A stretch of DNA of 12,008 nucleotides from Pseudomonadota bacterium (lineage in GTDB: Bacteria; Pseudomonadota; Alphaproteobacteria; Rhizobiales; Beijerinckiaceae), in NCBI GenBank assembly GCA_023393655.1, contig JAEWKP010000192.1, forward strand, positions 1-12,008. The letters run 5' to 3'. Each line of letters starts with the position of its first letter. The stretch's first letter is position 1. Under the pieces are notes generated by a model. That model was not told where the DNA came from. It saw only the letters and a list, made by a program, of their open reading frames with translations, and did no database searches. The translations under genes and the position numbers were made by a program. Of the stretch, positions 1 through 8,449 are shown in pieces.

Positions 1-1
1 C

Positions 2-1012
2 ATCATCGAATCCTACGGGCTCGGCCTTGGCGATCCCGTGCCATTCTCGGCCGAGCATGGCGAGGGCACCTCGGACCTGCTCGAGGCGCTGATGCCCTTC
101 ATCCCCGACGAATCCGAGGACGACGAGGACGAGGCGGCCTGGGCCGACGTTCCCGCCGCCGATTCGGATGACGAAGAGGATCTCGACCCCAACCGCCCCT
201 TGCGCGTCACCATTATCGGCCGCCCGAACGCCGGCAAGTCGACCCTGGTCAATCGCATGATCGGTGAAGATCGCCTGCTCGTCGGCCCCGAGGCCGGCAT
301 CACCCGCGATACCATCTCAGTCGACTGGGAATGGCGCGGCCGCAAGGTCAAGCTCTTCGACACCGCCGGCATGCGCAAGCGTGCCCGCATCGAGGAGAAG
401 CTGGAGAAGCTTTCGGTCGCCGATTCGCTGCGCGCGATCCGTTTCGCCGAGGTCGTGGTAGTGCTGCTCGATGCCACCATCCCCTTCGAGAAGCAGGACC
501 TGACGTTGGTCGACCTGACCGAGCGCGAGGGCCGCTCCGTCGTGATCGGCCTCAACAAATGGGACCTCGTCGCCGACAAGCAGGGCCTGCTGGCCGAGCT
601 CAAGGAAAAGGCCAACCACTTGCTGGCGCAGGTGCGCGGCGTGCCGATCATCCCGCTCTCCGGTCTCGCCGGCGAGGGCATCGACAAGCTGATGCAGGGT
701 GTGTTCTCGGCCTATGGCGTCTGGAACCGCCGCGTTTCGACCGCGCGGATCAACCGCTGGCTCGAAGGCGTGCTCTCGGCCCATCCGCCCCCGGCCGTGG
801 CCGGCCGGCGCATCAAGATCCGCTACATGACGCAGGCCAAGGCCCGGCCGCCGACCTTCGCTCTGTTCGGCAACCAGCTCGACCATCTGCCGGTGTCCTA
901 CACCCGCTATCTCGTCAACAATCTGCGGGAAGCCTTCGAACTGCCGGGCACGCCGATCCGACTGCATCGCCGCGGCGGCGCCAATCCCTATGACAAGGAG
1001 CGCAAGGGCTGA
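2..1012 (+). CDS. der: GTPase Der (EngA), 3' part; gene starts before the window
   Basis: Der is a tandem-domain GTPase needed for maturation of the 50S ribosomal subunit. The reading frame is open from base 2, and the first ATG (base 38) lies inside the protein, so the 5' end is missing. The first residues are the end of GTPase domain 1 (an SAEHGEG segment, the G5 region). An acidic Asp/Glu-rich linker follows (about 107-190). GTPase domain 2 shows the P-loop GRPNAGKST at 218-244, DTAG at 359-370 and NKWD at 554-565. The C-terminal KH-like domain includes the family-typical RIKIRYMTQAKARPPTF stretch and ends with the conserved basic tail (GGANPYDKERKG). The TGA stop overlaps the ATG of the next gene by one base, so the two are probably translationally coupled. 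Identity is certain; only the N-terminal domain is unseen. Confidence 0.97.
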   Translation: MIESYGLGLGDPVPFSAEHGEGTSDLLEALMPFIPDESEDDEDEAAWADVPAADSDDEEDLDPNRPLRVTIIGRPNAGKSTLVNRMIGEDRLLVGPEAGITRDTISVDWEWRGRKVKLFDTAGMRKRARIEEKLEKLSVADSLRAIRFAEVVVVLLDATIPFEKQDLTLVDLTEREGRSVVIGLNKWDLVADKQGLLAELKEKANHLLAQVRGVPIIPLSGLAGEGIDKLMQGVFSAYGVWNRRVSTARINRWLEGVLSAHPPPAVAGRRIKIRYMTQAKARPPTFALFGNQLDHLPVSYTRYLVNNLREAFELPGTPIRLHRRGGANPYDKERKG

Positions 1013-2109
1013 TGAAGGTCGCAGTCGTTGGCGCCGGTATCGCCGGGCTTTCCACCGCCTGGTCGCTGAACAAGCGCGGGCACGAGGTGACGCTGTTCGA
1101 GCAGGCGCCGCAGATCCCCAATCCCTATGCGGCCTCCGGCGACCAGCACCGCATCATCCGCCGCGCCTATGGCGGCGCCGACGGCTATGCCCGCACCATC
1201 ACCGAGGCTTTCGAGGCCTGGGGCGAACTCTGGGCCGATCTCGGCAAGCAGCACTATGCGCCCTGTGGCGTGCTCGGCATCTCCCAGACCGAAGGCGACG
1301 AGGGTGAGGAGTATCGCGAAGGCCTCGACCGCATGGCCTCGCCCTACGAACTCTACGATGCCGCGGAGGCTGCCCGGCGCTATCCCTTCATCGATGCGGC
1401 GACGATCCGCTACGCCTATCTCAGCCCCGAAGGTGGCGCGCTCTTCCCGGCCCGCATCGCCGCCGACATGGTCCGTCTGCTGCGCGAGCGTGGCGTAACC
1501 TTGCGCGAAGGCGCGACGGTCACAGCGATCGATCCCGAGACCGGCCGCATCGGATTGGCGGATGGCGAGGCGGCGAGCTTCGACCGCATCGTGGTCAGCT
1601 CCGGCGCCTGGGTGCTGAAGCTCCTGCCGGAGCTTGCCGACGTGCTCATCACCTATCGCACCGCCGTCGCCTATCTCGCCCCGCCTGATGACCTGAAGGC
1701 CGCCTGGGAGGCTGCTCCGGTCATCGTCGATGTCGGTGGCTCGGTCGATGGCTATGTCCTGCCGCCGGTCGACGGCACCGGCCTCAAGGTCGGCGCCGGC
1801 GTCCACAAGCGTCCGCGCCAGCCCGACGAGGAGCGCGAACCGCGGGCGGGCGAGGGCGAGCAGATCCGCGACTATTTCGCCCCGCCCTTCGCTCGCATCG
1901 GTGAGTACCGCGTCGAGCGCGTCGTCACCTGCGCCTATACCTTCACGACGGACCGCAAGTTTCTGTCGCGCCAGATCGGCCGGGTCACGGCCGTCTCGGC
2001 TTGCTCCGGCCATGGCTACAAGTTCGGCGCGGCGGTCGGCCGGCGCGTTGCGGCGGCCGTCGAGAGCGGCGATCAGGTCGGCCTGCTGCGCTGGCTCAGG
2101 GCCGAGTGA
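1012..2109 (+). CDS. FAD-dependent amine oxidase of the monomeric sarcosine oxidase / N-methyltryptophan oxidase type
   Basis: The 365-residue flavoprotein belongs to the DAO superfamily. The N-terminal Rossmann motif VGAGIAG (residues 6-12) binds the ADP part of FAD. Several features match monomeric sarcosine oxidase (MSOX): HRIIRRAYGG at 46-55, with Arg47 and Arg50 spaced like MSOX Arg49/Arg52; Lys259 in GLKVGAG, at the place of the oxygen-activating MSOX Lys265; and Cys307 in CAYT, at the place of the Cys that binds FAD covalently. The C-terminal SGHGYKFG motif is also typical. It probably oxidises a secondary or N-methylated amine or amino acid in the cytoplasm, releasing hydrogen peroxide. 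The substrate cannot be told. The start ATG overlaps the der stop, with AAGGAG at 995-1000 and AAGGG at 1004-1008 upstream. The 3' end overlaps the convergent TPR gene by 14 bases. MSOX positions are from memory of the family. Confidence 0.85.
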   Translation: MKVAVVGAGIAGLSTAWSLNKRGHEVTLFEQAPQIPNPYAASGDQHRIIRRAYGGADGYARTITEAFEAWGELWADLGKQHYAPCGVLGISQTEGDEGEEYREGLDRMASPYELYDAAEAARRYPFIDAATIRYAYLSPEGGALFPARIAADMVRLLRERGVTLREGATVTAIDPETGRIGLADGEAASFDRIVVSSGAWVLKLLPELADVLITYRTAVAYLAPPDDLKAAWEAAPVIVDVGGSVDGYVLPPVDGTGLKVGAGVHKRPRQPDEEREPRAGEGEQIRDYFAPPFARIGEYRVERVVTCAYTFTTDRKFLSRQIGRVTAVSACSGHGYKFGAAVGRRVAAAVESGDQVGLLRWLRAE

Positions 2110-2878
2110 CCGGCGCGCGAGCGCCTGCATCGCGCGCCGAAAGCGCCCCGGCCTTCGCCTCGTCAGCCGCCGCTTCGGCGTCCTGACCGGCTGCGCGTCT
2201 GGCTGCGGCGCGGAAGCGATAATTGTCGTCGGCATCCGGCGCGAGACGGATCGCCTCGTCGAAATCGGCGATGGCGCGCTTGGTGTCGCCGTTGTTGAAA
2301 TGGGTCAGGCCGCGCACCGACCAGGCCTTTTCGAGACGCGGCGCCAGAGCGATTGCGCGGTCGAGATCGGCGAGGGCCTTGGCGGGCGCGCCGAGCGAGG
2401 CCTGGATCGACGCGCGCGTGACGAAGAACTCGGCCTGTGACGGGTCAAGTCCGATGGCCTTGCCCAGATCGCTCAGGGCCCGCGGCAAGTCCCGCATGTA
2501 GAGCAGCCGAGCCTTGCCGCGCTTCCAGAACGCGCTCGCCGTCTTCGGCGCGAGCGCGATGGCACGGTCATAGTCGGCAAGGGCCTGCGTATAGGCCGCG
2601 CCCGTTCCGGGTGCCAGGAGATCGGCGCGGTCCAGAAGGGTGGCGACAAGCGGCTCACCTGCAAGCCTGTGGTGGTCGACCAGCGCGTTGCAGGCGGCGA
2701 GAGCCTTGTCATGGCGCGCGATGATCTGAACCGGGTCGGATGAGGGCTCGTCATGCCCCGAACGGCAGATCTGGCGCAAGTCCGCGACGGAATCGGCAAG
2801 GGCCGGTCCCGCGATCAGGACGGCGGCGAGGCCGAGGGCTGAAGGAGTGAGCGACCATCGAACGGAAGGTGAAAGCAC
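2096..2878 (-). CDS. Secreted (periplasmic) TPR-repeat protein of unknown function
   Basis: A 260-residue protein. The first about 28 residues look like a Sec signal peptide: a basic Arg7, a hydrophobic core around 13-25, and a likely cleavage after the ALA at 26-28. There is no lipobox Cys. The mature part carries tetratricopeptide repeats visible as recurrent blocks AIALAP (106-111), AIGLDP (141-146), AIALAP (175-180) and AIRLAP (209-214), spaced 34-35 residues. This gives about four TPRs plus an Ala-rich capping helix. Such repeats mediate protein-protein contacts; no catalytic domain is seen. Cys38 and Cys63, before the repeats, are the only cysteines of the mature protein and could form a disulfide. 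The start is GTG, chosen because AAGGAG lies at 2884-2889, five bases ahead. The gene follows the SDR gene by 31 bases and is probably the last gene of its operon. Specific function unknown. Confidence 0.85.
   Translation of the reverse strand: MLSPSVRWSLTPSALGLAAVLIAGPALADSVADLRQICRSGHDEPSSDPVQIIARHDKALAACNALVDHHRLAGEPLVATLLDRADLLAPGTGAAYTQALADYDRAIALAPKTASAFWKRGKARLLYMRDLPRALSDLGKAIGLDPSQAEFFVTRASIQASLGAPAKALADLDRAIALAPRLEKAWSVRGLTHFNNGDTKRAIADFDEAIRLAPDADDNYRFRAAARRAAGQDAEAAADEAKAGALSARDAGARAPVTRP
2111..2139. other. GC-rich inverted repeat at the convergent gene ends
   Basis: A perfect 9-bp inverted repeat (CGGCGCGCG at 2111-2119, CGCGCGCCG at 2131-2139) with an 11-base loop starts two bases after the stop of the FAD oxidase gene. 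It lies inside the last codons of the opposing TPR gene. It could act as a transcript-end stabiliser for the plus-strand mRNA. There is no T-run on either side, so it is not a classical intrinsic terminator. In such GC-rich DNA it may also be chance. Confidence 0.35.
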
Positions 2879-2883
2879 TCTGT

Positions 2884-2889
2884 CTCCTT
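2884..2889 (-). promoter_or_regulatory. Ribosome binding site fixing the GTG start of the TPR gene
   Basis: On the minus strand AAGGAG lies five bases before the GTG at 2878. It is a near-ideal Shine-Dalgarno sequence, and no ATG nearby has a comparable site with an intact signal peptide behind it. This supports GTG initiation. Confidence 0.7.
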
Positions 2890-2909
2890 CGTCTTGGTAT
2901 GGCTGCGTC

Positions 2910-3650
2910 TCAGACAGGCGCCTGCGGGGTCAGCACCTTGCCCTGCGGGAAGTCGAAGATCTTGCCGCTCTCGGCCCAGTCGGGCGAGGCGAGCCTGACC
3001 AGATGCGGCGCCAGTTCTTCCGGCGTCTTCAGCGTCTGCGGGTCTTCGCCCGGCATCGCCTCGGCCCGCATCTTGGTGCGCAGCGGCCCGGGATTGACCA
3101 GCATGAGCTTGACCGGCGTTGTCGCCGCCTCGGCCGCATAGGTACGCCCCAGCGCCTCCACGGCGGCCTTGGAGACCGAGTAGGGGCCCCAATAGGCCGT
3201 GCACTTATGCGCGGCGCCCGAGGTCATCAGCAGGACGCGGCCGGCATCGGAGGCGCGCAGGGCGGGGTCGAGCGCCTTGAGCAGGCGCCAGTTGGCGGTG
3301 ACGTTGATGTCGAAGACCCGGGCCCAGTCCTTCTCGGTGACATGGTCGAGCGGGCTCAGCGAGCCGAGAACGCCGGCATTGGCGAGAAGAATGTCGAGCT
3401 TGCCCCAGCGCTCCGTCACGGCGTGGCCGAGCTTCTCCAGCCCGTCGGCGTCGGCGAGGTCGAGTGGGACGAGGGTCGCGCTGCCGCCGATCGCAACGAT
3501 CTCGTCGTCGAGTTCCTCCAGCGCCCCGGCCGTGCGGGCGAGCGCGATCACATGCGCGCCGGCTTCGGCGAAGGCGAGAGCCGCAGCACGGCCGATGCCG
3601 CGCGACGCGCCGGTGACGAGCGCGACGCGCCCCGCGAGAGGCTTGGTCAT
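2910..3650 (-). CDS. Short-chain dehydrogenase/reductase (SDR), classical type
   Basis: A 246-residue classical SDR, the usual length for the family. Visible motifs are the cofactor loop TGASRGIG (13-20), LDLAD (63-67) for adenine contact, NAG (91-93) and the catalytic set Asn116, Ser144, Tyr157 and Lys161 (YSVSK). Arg residues at 17 and 39 make NADP(H) the more likely cofactor, but this is inference. The general fold resembles YciK-type SDRs of proteobacteria; the substrate is not evident. The protein has no signal peptide and should be cytoplasmic. It starts 16 bases after the purF stop with a GGAG just upstream, and is followed 31 bases later by the TPR gene. The purF - SDR - TPR order therefore looks like one transcript, although a metabolic link to purine synthesis is not shown. 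Confidence 0.92.
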   Translation of the reverse strand: MTKPLAGRVALVTGASRGIGRAAALAFAEAGAHVIALARTAGALEELDDEIVAIGGSATLVPLDLADADGLEKLGHAVTERWGKLDILLANAGVLGSLSPLDHVTEKDWARVFDINVTANWRLLKALDPALRASDAGRVLLMTSGAAHKCTAYWGPYSVSKAAVEALGRTYAAEAATTPVKLMLVNPGPLRTKMRAEAMPGEDPQTLKTPEELAPHLVRLASPDWAESGKIFDFPQGKVLTPQAPV

Positions 3651-3666
3651 GGCAGGCTCCGCTGGA

Positions 3667-5139
3667 TCAGCCGGCTTCGGCCAGCAGCGAGATCTGCTGC
3701 TTGGCGCTCTCGCCGACCATGTCGGTCAGCGAGGTCGGGTAGTCGCCGGTGAAGCAATGGTCGGTGAATTGCGGACGGACGGGATCGCGCCGCTCGTGGC
3801 CCATCGCCCGGTAGAGCCCGTCCACAGAGATGAAGGCCAGCGAATCCGCGCCGACGAACTGGCGCATCTCTTCCAGCGAATGGGTCGCGGCGAGCAGCTT
3901 CTCCCGGTCGGGCGTATCGATGCCGTAATAGTCGGGATGGGTGATCGGCGGCGAGGAGATGCGGAAATGCACCTCCTTGGCGCCGGCCTCGCGCATCATC
4001 TTCACGATCTTGAACGAGGTCGTGCCGCGCACGATCGAATCGTCGACCAGGATGATGCGCTTGCCCTCGACCACCGAGCGGTTGGCCGAATGCTTCAGCT
4101 TGACGCCGAGCTCGCGGACCTTCTGCGTCGGCTCGATGAAGGTGCGGCCGACATAGTGGTTGCGGATGATGCCGAGTTCGAACGGGATGCCGCTGGCCTG
4201 CGCATAGCCCAGCGCAGCCGGCACACCGGAATCCGGCACGGGCACGACGACATCGGCCTCGGCCGGGGATTCCTGCGCCAATACCGCGCCCATCGCCTTG
4301 CGGCGCTCATAGATGCTGCGGCCCTTCACGATGGAATCGGGGCGGGCGAAATAGATGTATTCGAAGATGCAGGGCCGCTCGGCCACCGGCGGGAAGGGCT
4401 TGTGGCTCTCGATGCCGGCCTCGGAGATGATCACGACCTCGCCGTTCTCGATCTCGCGCACGAACTTGGCGCCGATGATGTCGAGCGCGCAGGTCTCGGA
4501 GGTCAGGATCGGACAACCATCGAGATCGCCGAGCACGAGCGGGCGGATGCCGAGCGGGTCGCGCGCGCCGATCAGCTTCTTGTTGGTCATGCCGACGAAG
4601 GCATAGGCGCCCTCGATCTGGCGGATCGCCTCGATGAAGCGGTCGACGAACTGTTGCTTGCGGCTGCGCGCCACGAGATGCAGCAGCACCTCGGTATCGG
4701 AGGTCGACTGGTAGATCGCGCCGTCGCGGACGAGGTTGCGGCGCAGCGTCAGCCCGTTGGTCAGGTTGCCGTTATGCGCGACGGCGAAGCCGCCGCCATG
4801 CAATTCGGCGAAGAGCGGCTGGACATTGCGCAGGATCGTCTCGCCGGTGGTCGAGTAGCGGACATGGCCGATGGCCTGCTTGCCCTTGAGTTTGTCGATG
4901 ACGCTCGCTTCCGAGAAGGCGTCGCCGACGAGGCCGAGCCGACGCTCCGAATGGAAGCGCTTGCCGTCGAACGAGACGATGCCCGCCGCCTCCTGGCCGC
5001 GATGCTGCAGCGCGTGCAGACCGAGTGCGGTCAACGCCGCCGCGTCGGCATGGCCATAGATGCCGAAGACGCCGCATTCTTCCCGGAGCCTGTCGGCGTT
5101 CGGGTCGAAGGCGGTATCACGCTCGGTGTGCGAGATCAT
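3667..5139 (-). CDS. purF: Amidophosphoribosyltransferase (glutamine PRPP amidotransferase)
   Basis: PurF catalyses the committed step of purine synthesis, making 5-phosphoribosylamine from PRPP and glutamine. The N-terminal Ntn-type glutaminase domain has its nucleophile at Cys22 (EECGVFGIYG), after a propeptide of 21 residues that must be removed. HVRYSTTG (92-99) and AHNGNLTN (121-128) line the glutamine site. The phosphoribosyltransferase domain carries the PRPP loop ILVDDSIVRGTTS (363-375). I chose the ATG at 5139 (490 residues) because GGAG lies six bases before it; the in-frame GTG at 5151 has no site. Compared with the iron-sulphur enzyme of Bacillus subtilis, one ligand Cys is kept (Cys257), but the other three appear replaced (Asp403, Pro456, Thr459), so this form should lack the 4Fe-4S cluster. 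It is preceded by cvpA, as in many proteobacteria. Confidence 0.97.
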   Translation of the reverse strand: MISHTERDTAFDPNADRLREECGVFGIYGHADAAALTALGLHALQHRGQEAAGIVSFDGKRFHSERRLGLVGDAFSEASVIDKLKGKQAIGHVRYSTTGETILRNVQPLFAELHGGGFAVAHNGNLTNGLTLRRNLVRDGAIYQSTSDTEVLLHLVARSRKQQFVDRFIEAIRQIEGAYAFVGMTNKKLIGARDPLGIRPLVLGDLDGCPILTSETCALDIIGAKFVREIENGEVVIISEAGIESHKPFPPVAERPCIFEYIYFARPDSIVKGRSIYERRKAMGAVLAQESPAEADVVVPVPDSGVPAALGYAQASGIPFELGIIRNHYVGRTFIEPTQKVRELGVKLKHSANRSVVEGKRIILVDDSIVRGTTSFKIVKMMREAGAKEVHFRISSPPITHPDYYGIDTPDREKLLAATHSLEEMRQFVGADSLAFISVDGLYRAMGHERRDPVRPQFTDHCFTGDYPTSLTDMVGESAKQQISLLAEAG

Positions 5140-5145
5140 GTCGAG

Positions 5146-5149
5146 CTCC
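5146..5149 (-). promoter_or_regulatory. Ribosome binding site that decides the purF start
   Basis: On the minus strand the sequence reads GTGGAGCTCGACATG. GGAG sits six bases before the ATG at 5139, while nothing like a Shine-Dalgarno precedes the overlapping GTG at 5151. This favours the shorter protein, with a 21-residue propeptide. Confidence 0.6.
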
Positions 5150-5179
5150 ACGCGCTGGGACGGTTTAGCTGAGCCTCAA

Positions 5180-5812
5180 TTAGGGACGGGCAGGCGCCGG
5201 CGCAACGGGGGCCGGTGCTGCCGGTGCCGGCGTCGCGGGACTGCGCGGCTCTTCCGCCGGGGCCTCGGGCGCGGTCTCTGTGGTCTGCTTCTTCAGCAGG
5301 TTCTTGATGAAATCGGCGTTCACATCCTGCGGCAGCATCGAGATCAGTGAACGGCCGGTCTCTTCGAGCATCGGCTTGGCTTTGGCGTCCCTGGCCCAGA
5401 CCGGCATTTTCTCGGCCCCGACCAGGGCTGCGAAGAACAGATAGCCGATCACCGCCAGCAGCAGGCCGCGCGCCGCGCCGAAGACGAAGCCGAGCGTGCG
5501 GTCGAGTGCGCCGATGCGCGAATCCAGCACGAAGTCCGAGACCCGCGCCGTGATCAGCGAGACGACGATAAGCGTGCCCAGGAACAGCGCCGCGATCGAG
5601 GCGACCAGTGCGATCGTGCCCTGCGCCGAGCTTGCCGGGATGTATTGCTGGATGAAGGGCACGAGCTGCGGGTGGAAAAGCCAGGCGACGACGGCAGCGG
5701 CGACCCAGGAGGCGATCGCGAGCACTTCGCGGGTGAAGCCACGCACGGCTGCGAGCAAAGCCGAGATCAGAACCACGCCGATGACGACGAGATCGAGAAT
5801 GGTGACAGGCAT
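5180..5812 (-). CDS. cvpA: CvpA family inner-membrane protein
   Basis: A 210-residue member of the CvpA family (named for colicin V production in E. coli). Family members affect envelope robustness, but the molecular activity is not settled. Four hydrophobic segments are visible at about 5-24, 31-47, 66-88 and 107-130. The family signatures VRGFTREVLAIASW (23-36) and DRTLGFVFGAARG (104-116) are present. After a soluble region (about 134-176) comes a tail of about 30 residues made almost only of Ala, Pro, Glu and Ser/Thr, probably disordered. The frame is open further upstream to a GTG at 5905, but family alignment supports the ATG at 5812, which has only a weak ribosome site. The next gene is purF, about 40 bases on; cvpA-purF is a widely kept pair, so co-transcription is likely. 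Confidence 0.93.
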   Translation of the reverse strand: MPVTILDLVVIGVVLISALLAAVRGFTREVLAIASWVAAAVVAWLFHPQLVPFIQQYIPASSAQGTIALVASIAALFLGTLIVVSLITARVSDFVLDSRIGALDRTLGFVFGAARGLLLAVIGYLFFAALVGAEKMPVWARDAKAKPMLEETGRSLISMLPQDVNADFIKNLLKKQTTETAPEAPAEEPRSPATPAPAAPAPVAPAPARP

Positions 5813-5876
5813 GGGGAGGGCCGCTTTGCTGTGGTCAGGTGCCGGCCAGCCGAAGCAGGGCGACCGTTTCGGCTTT

Positions 5877-5905
5877 GCTATACGCGTTCCCGCCCTCTGC
5901 GTCAC
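5877..5905 (-). promoter_or_regulatory. Candidate sigma-70 promoter for cvpA-purF
   Basis: In the 106-base gap between radA and cvpA the minus strand reads GTGACG (5900-5905), a 17-base spacer, then TATAGC (5877-5882). This matches four of six bases in each consensus box. It lies about 65 bases before the cvpA ATG. It would let cvpA-purF-SDR-TPR be transcribed apart from dnaB-alr-radA. Judged by eye only. Confidence 0.35.
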
Positions 5906-5918
5906 CCTTTCGGCGGAG

Positions 5919-7318
<1,400 letters not shown>

Positions 7319-7319
<1 letters not shown>

Positions 7320-8449
7320 CAGCCGCCGATATAACGCCGCTGGTAGCGGCGGCCGAGGCTGGTGAGGATCTCGTAGCCGATCGTCTGGGCGCCGCCGCCG
7401 ACCGTCTCGAGGTCGAGCGGGCCGCCGATCAGGGTCACGCTCGCGCCGCGCTTGGCGGCATCCGCGGGAGCATCGGTGACGTCGATGATGATCAGGTCCA
7501 TCGAGACCGAGCCGACGAAGGGGCAGGAGACGCCATCGACCAGCACCGAGCCACCGGTCGAGGTATCGGTCCAGCTGCCGTTGCGCGGATAGCCGTCGGC
7601 ATAGCCGAGGCAGATCGTCGCCAGCTTGCGCTTGCCCTTGGCGGTCCAACGGCCGTTATAGCCGACCTGCGTGCCGTCCTCGACCTCGCGGGTCTGGATG
7701 ATCGTCGCCTCCAGCGCGATGACGGGTTTCATCGGGTTCGGCTGCCCCGGCGTCGGATTGCCGCCATAGAGCGCATAGCCCGGCCGGGTGAGCTGGTAGG
7801 ACGGGCAGTCCTTGAGGAAATGGCCGGACGAATTCTTCAGCGAGGCCGACACGTCGGGCAGCGCCGCGGCGATCTCGGCGAAGGCGGCGATCTGGCGGGC
7901 ATTGGCCGGGTCGGTCTCGACTTCGGACGAGGCGAAATGACTCATGACCAGCCCGATCCCGGCCGCCGCGATCACGCCGGAGCGTTCGCGGGCGAGGTTC
8001 AGCCCTTCGCCGGGCCAGAGACCGAGCCGGTTCATCGCCGTGTCGACATGCAAAGCCGCCGGGCGGACCTTGGCTCCGGTCTGCCGGAACGAGGCCCATT
8101 CCAGCAATTCCTCATGCGAGCCCAGCACCGGCGACAGGCCATGCGTTGCATAGGTCTCGCTGGCGCCGGGGAGCAGGCCGTTCAGCACATAGATCGTCGC
8201 GTCCGGCGCGACCTTGCGGGCGCGGATGGCCTCCGAGACATGCGCCACGAAAAAGCTCTTGCAGCCGGCCCTGGCGAGCGCGGTCACGGCCGGCTCGATG
8301 CCGATGCCATAGGCGTCGGCCTTGACCACGGCACCGGCCTCGGTGCCGGCCCGCTTGCCCAGCAGGCGCCAGTTCGAGACCAGCGCGTCGAGATCGATGG
8401 TGAGCGTCGCGCCGAAGGCGGCGGAATCAGGCAGGTCGGCAGGCATCAT
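7319..8449 (-). CDS. alr: Alanine racemase
   Basis: This PLP enzyme interconverts L- and D-alanine and supplies D-Ala for peptidoglycan. At 376 residues it is of normal length. The N-terminal TIM barrel carries the PLP lysine Lys43 in VVKADAYG (41-48). HVDTAMNRLG (134-143) holds Arg141, the likely phenolate-contacting arginine. RPGYALYGG (222-230) and the second-domain catalytic Tyr264 (VGYNGRW) followed by GYADGYPR complete the active site. There is no signal peptide, so it is cytoplasmic, unlike periplasmic broad-spectrum racemases. Two adjacent ATGs are possible (8449 and 8446); both overlap the dnaB stop, and neither has a clear ribosome site, so reinitiation after dnaB is likely. The stop overlaps the radA start. 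Whether it is biosynthetic (Alr) or catabolic (DadX) cannot be read from sequence; absence of a dadA-type dehydrogenase beside it favours biosynthetic. Confidence 0.96.

Noticed and set aside
988..2235. Minus-strand frame opposite the FAD oxidase
   Set aside because: No motif and unnatural composition, while the plus strand encodes conserved flavoenzyme motifs throughout.
3199..5172. Long open frame on the plus strand opposite purF
   Set aside because: It is antisense to a certain purF gene, its product is rich in Arg/Ala/Asp without any family motif, and GC-rich DNA often leaves the opposite strand open.
7320..7649. N-terminal extension of RadA upstream of 7319
   Set aside because: The added sequence is Arg-rich and lies wholly within alr; the zinc finger just after ATG 7319 is the usual RadA N-terminus.
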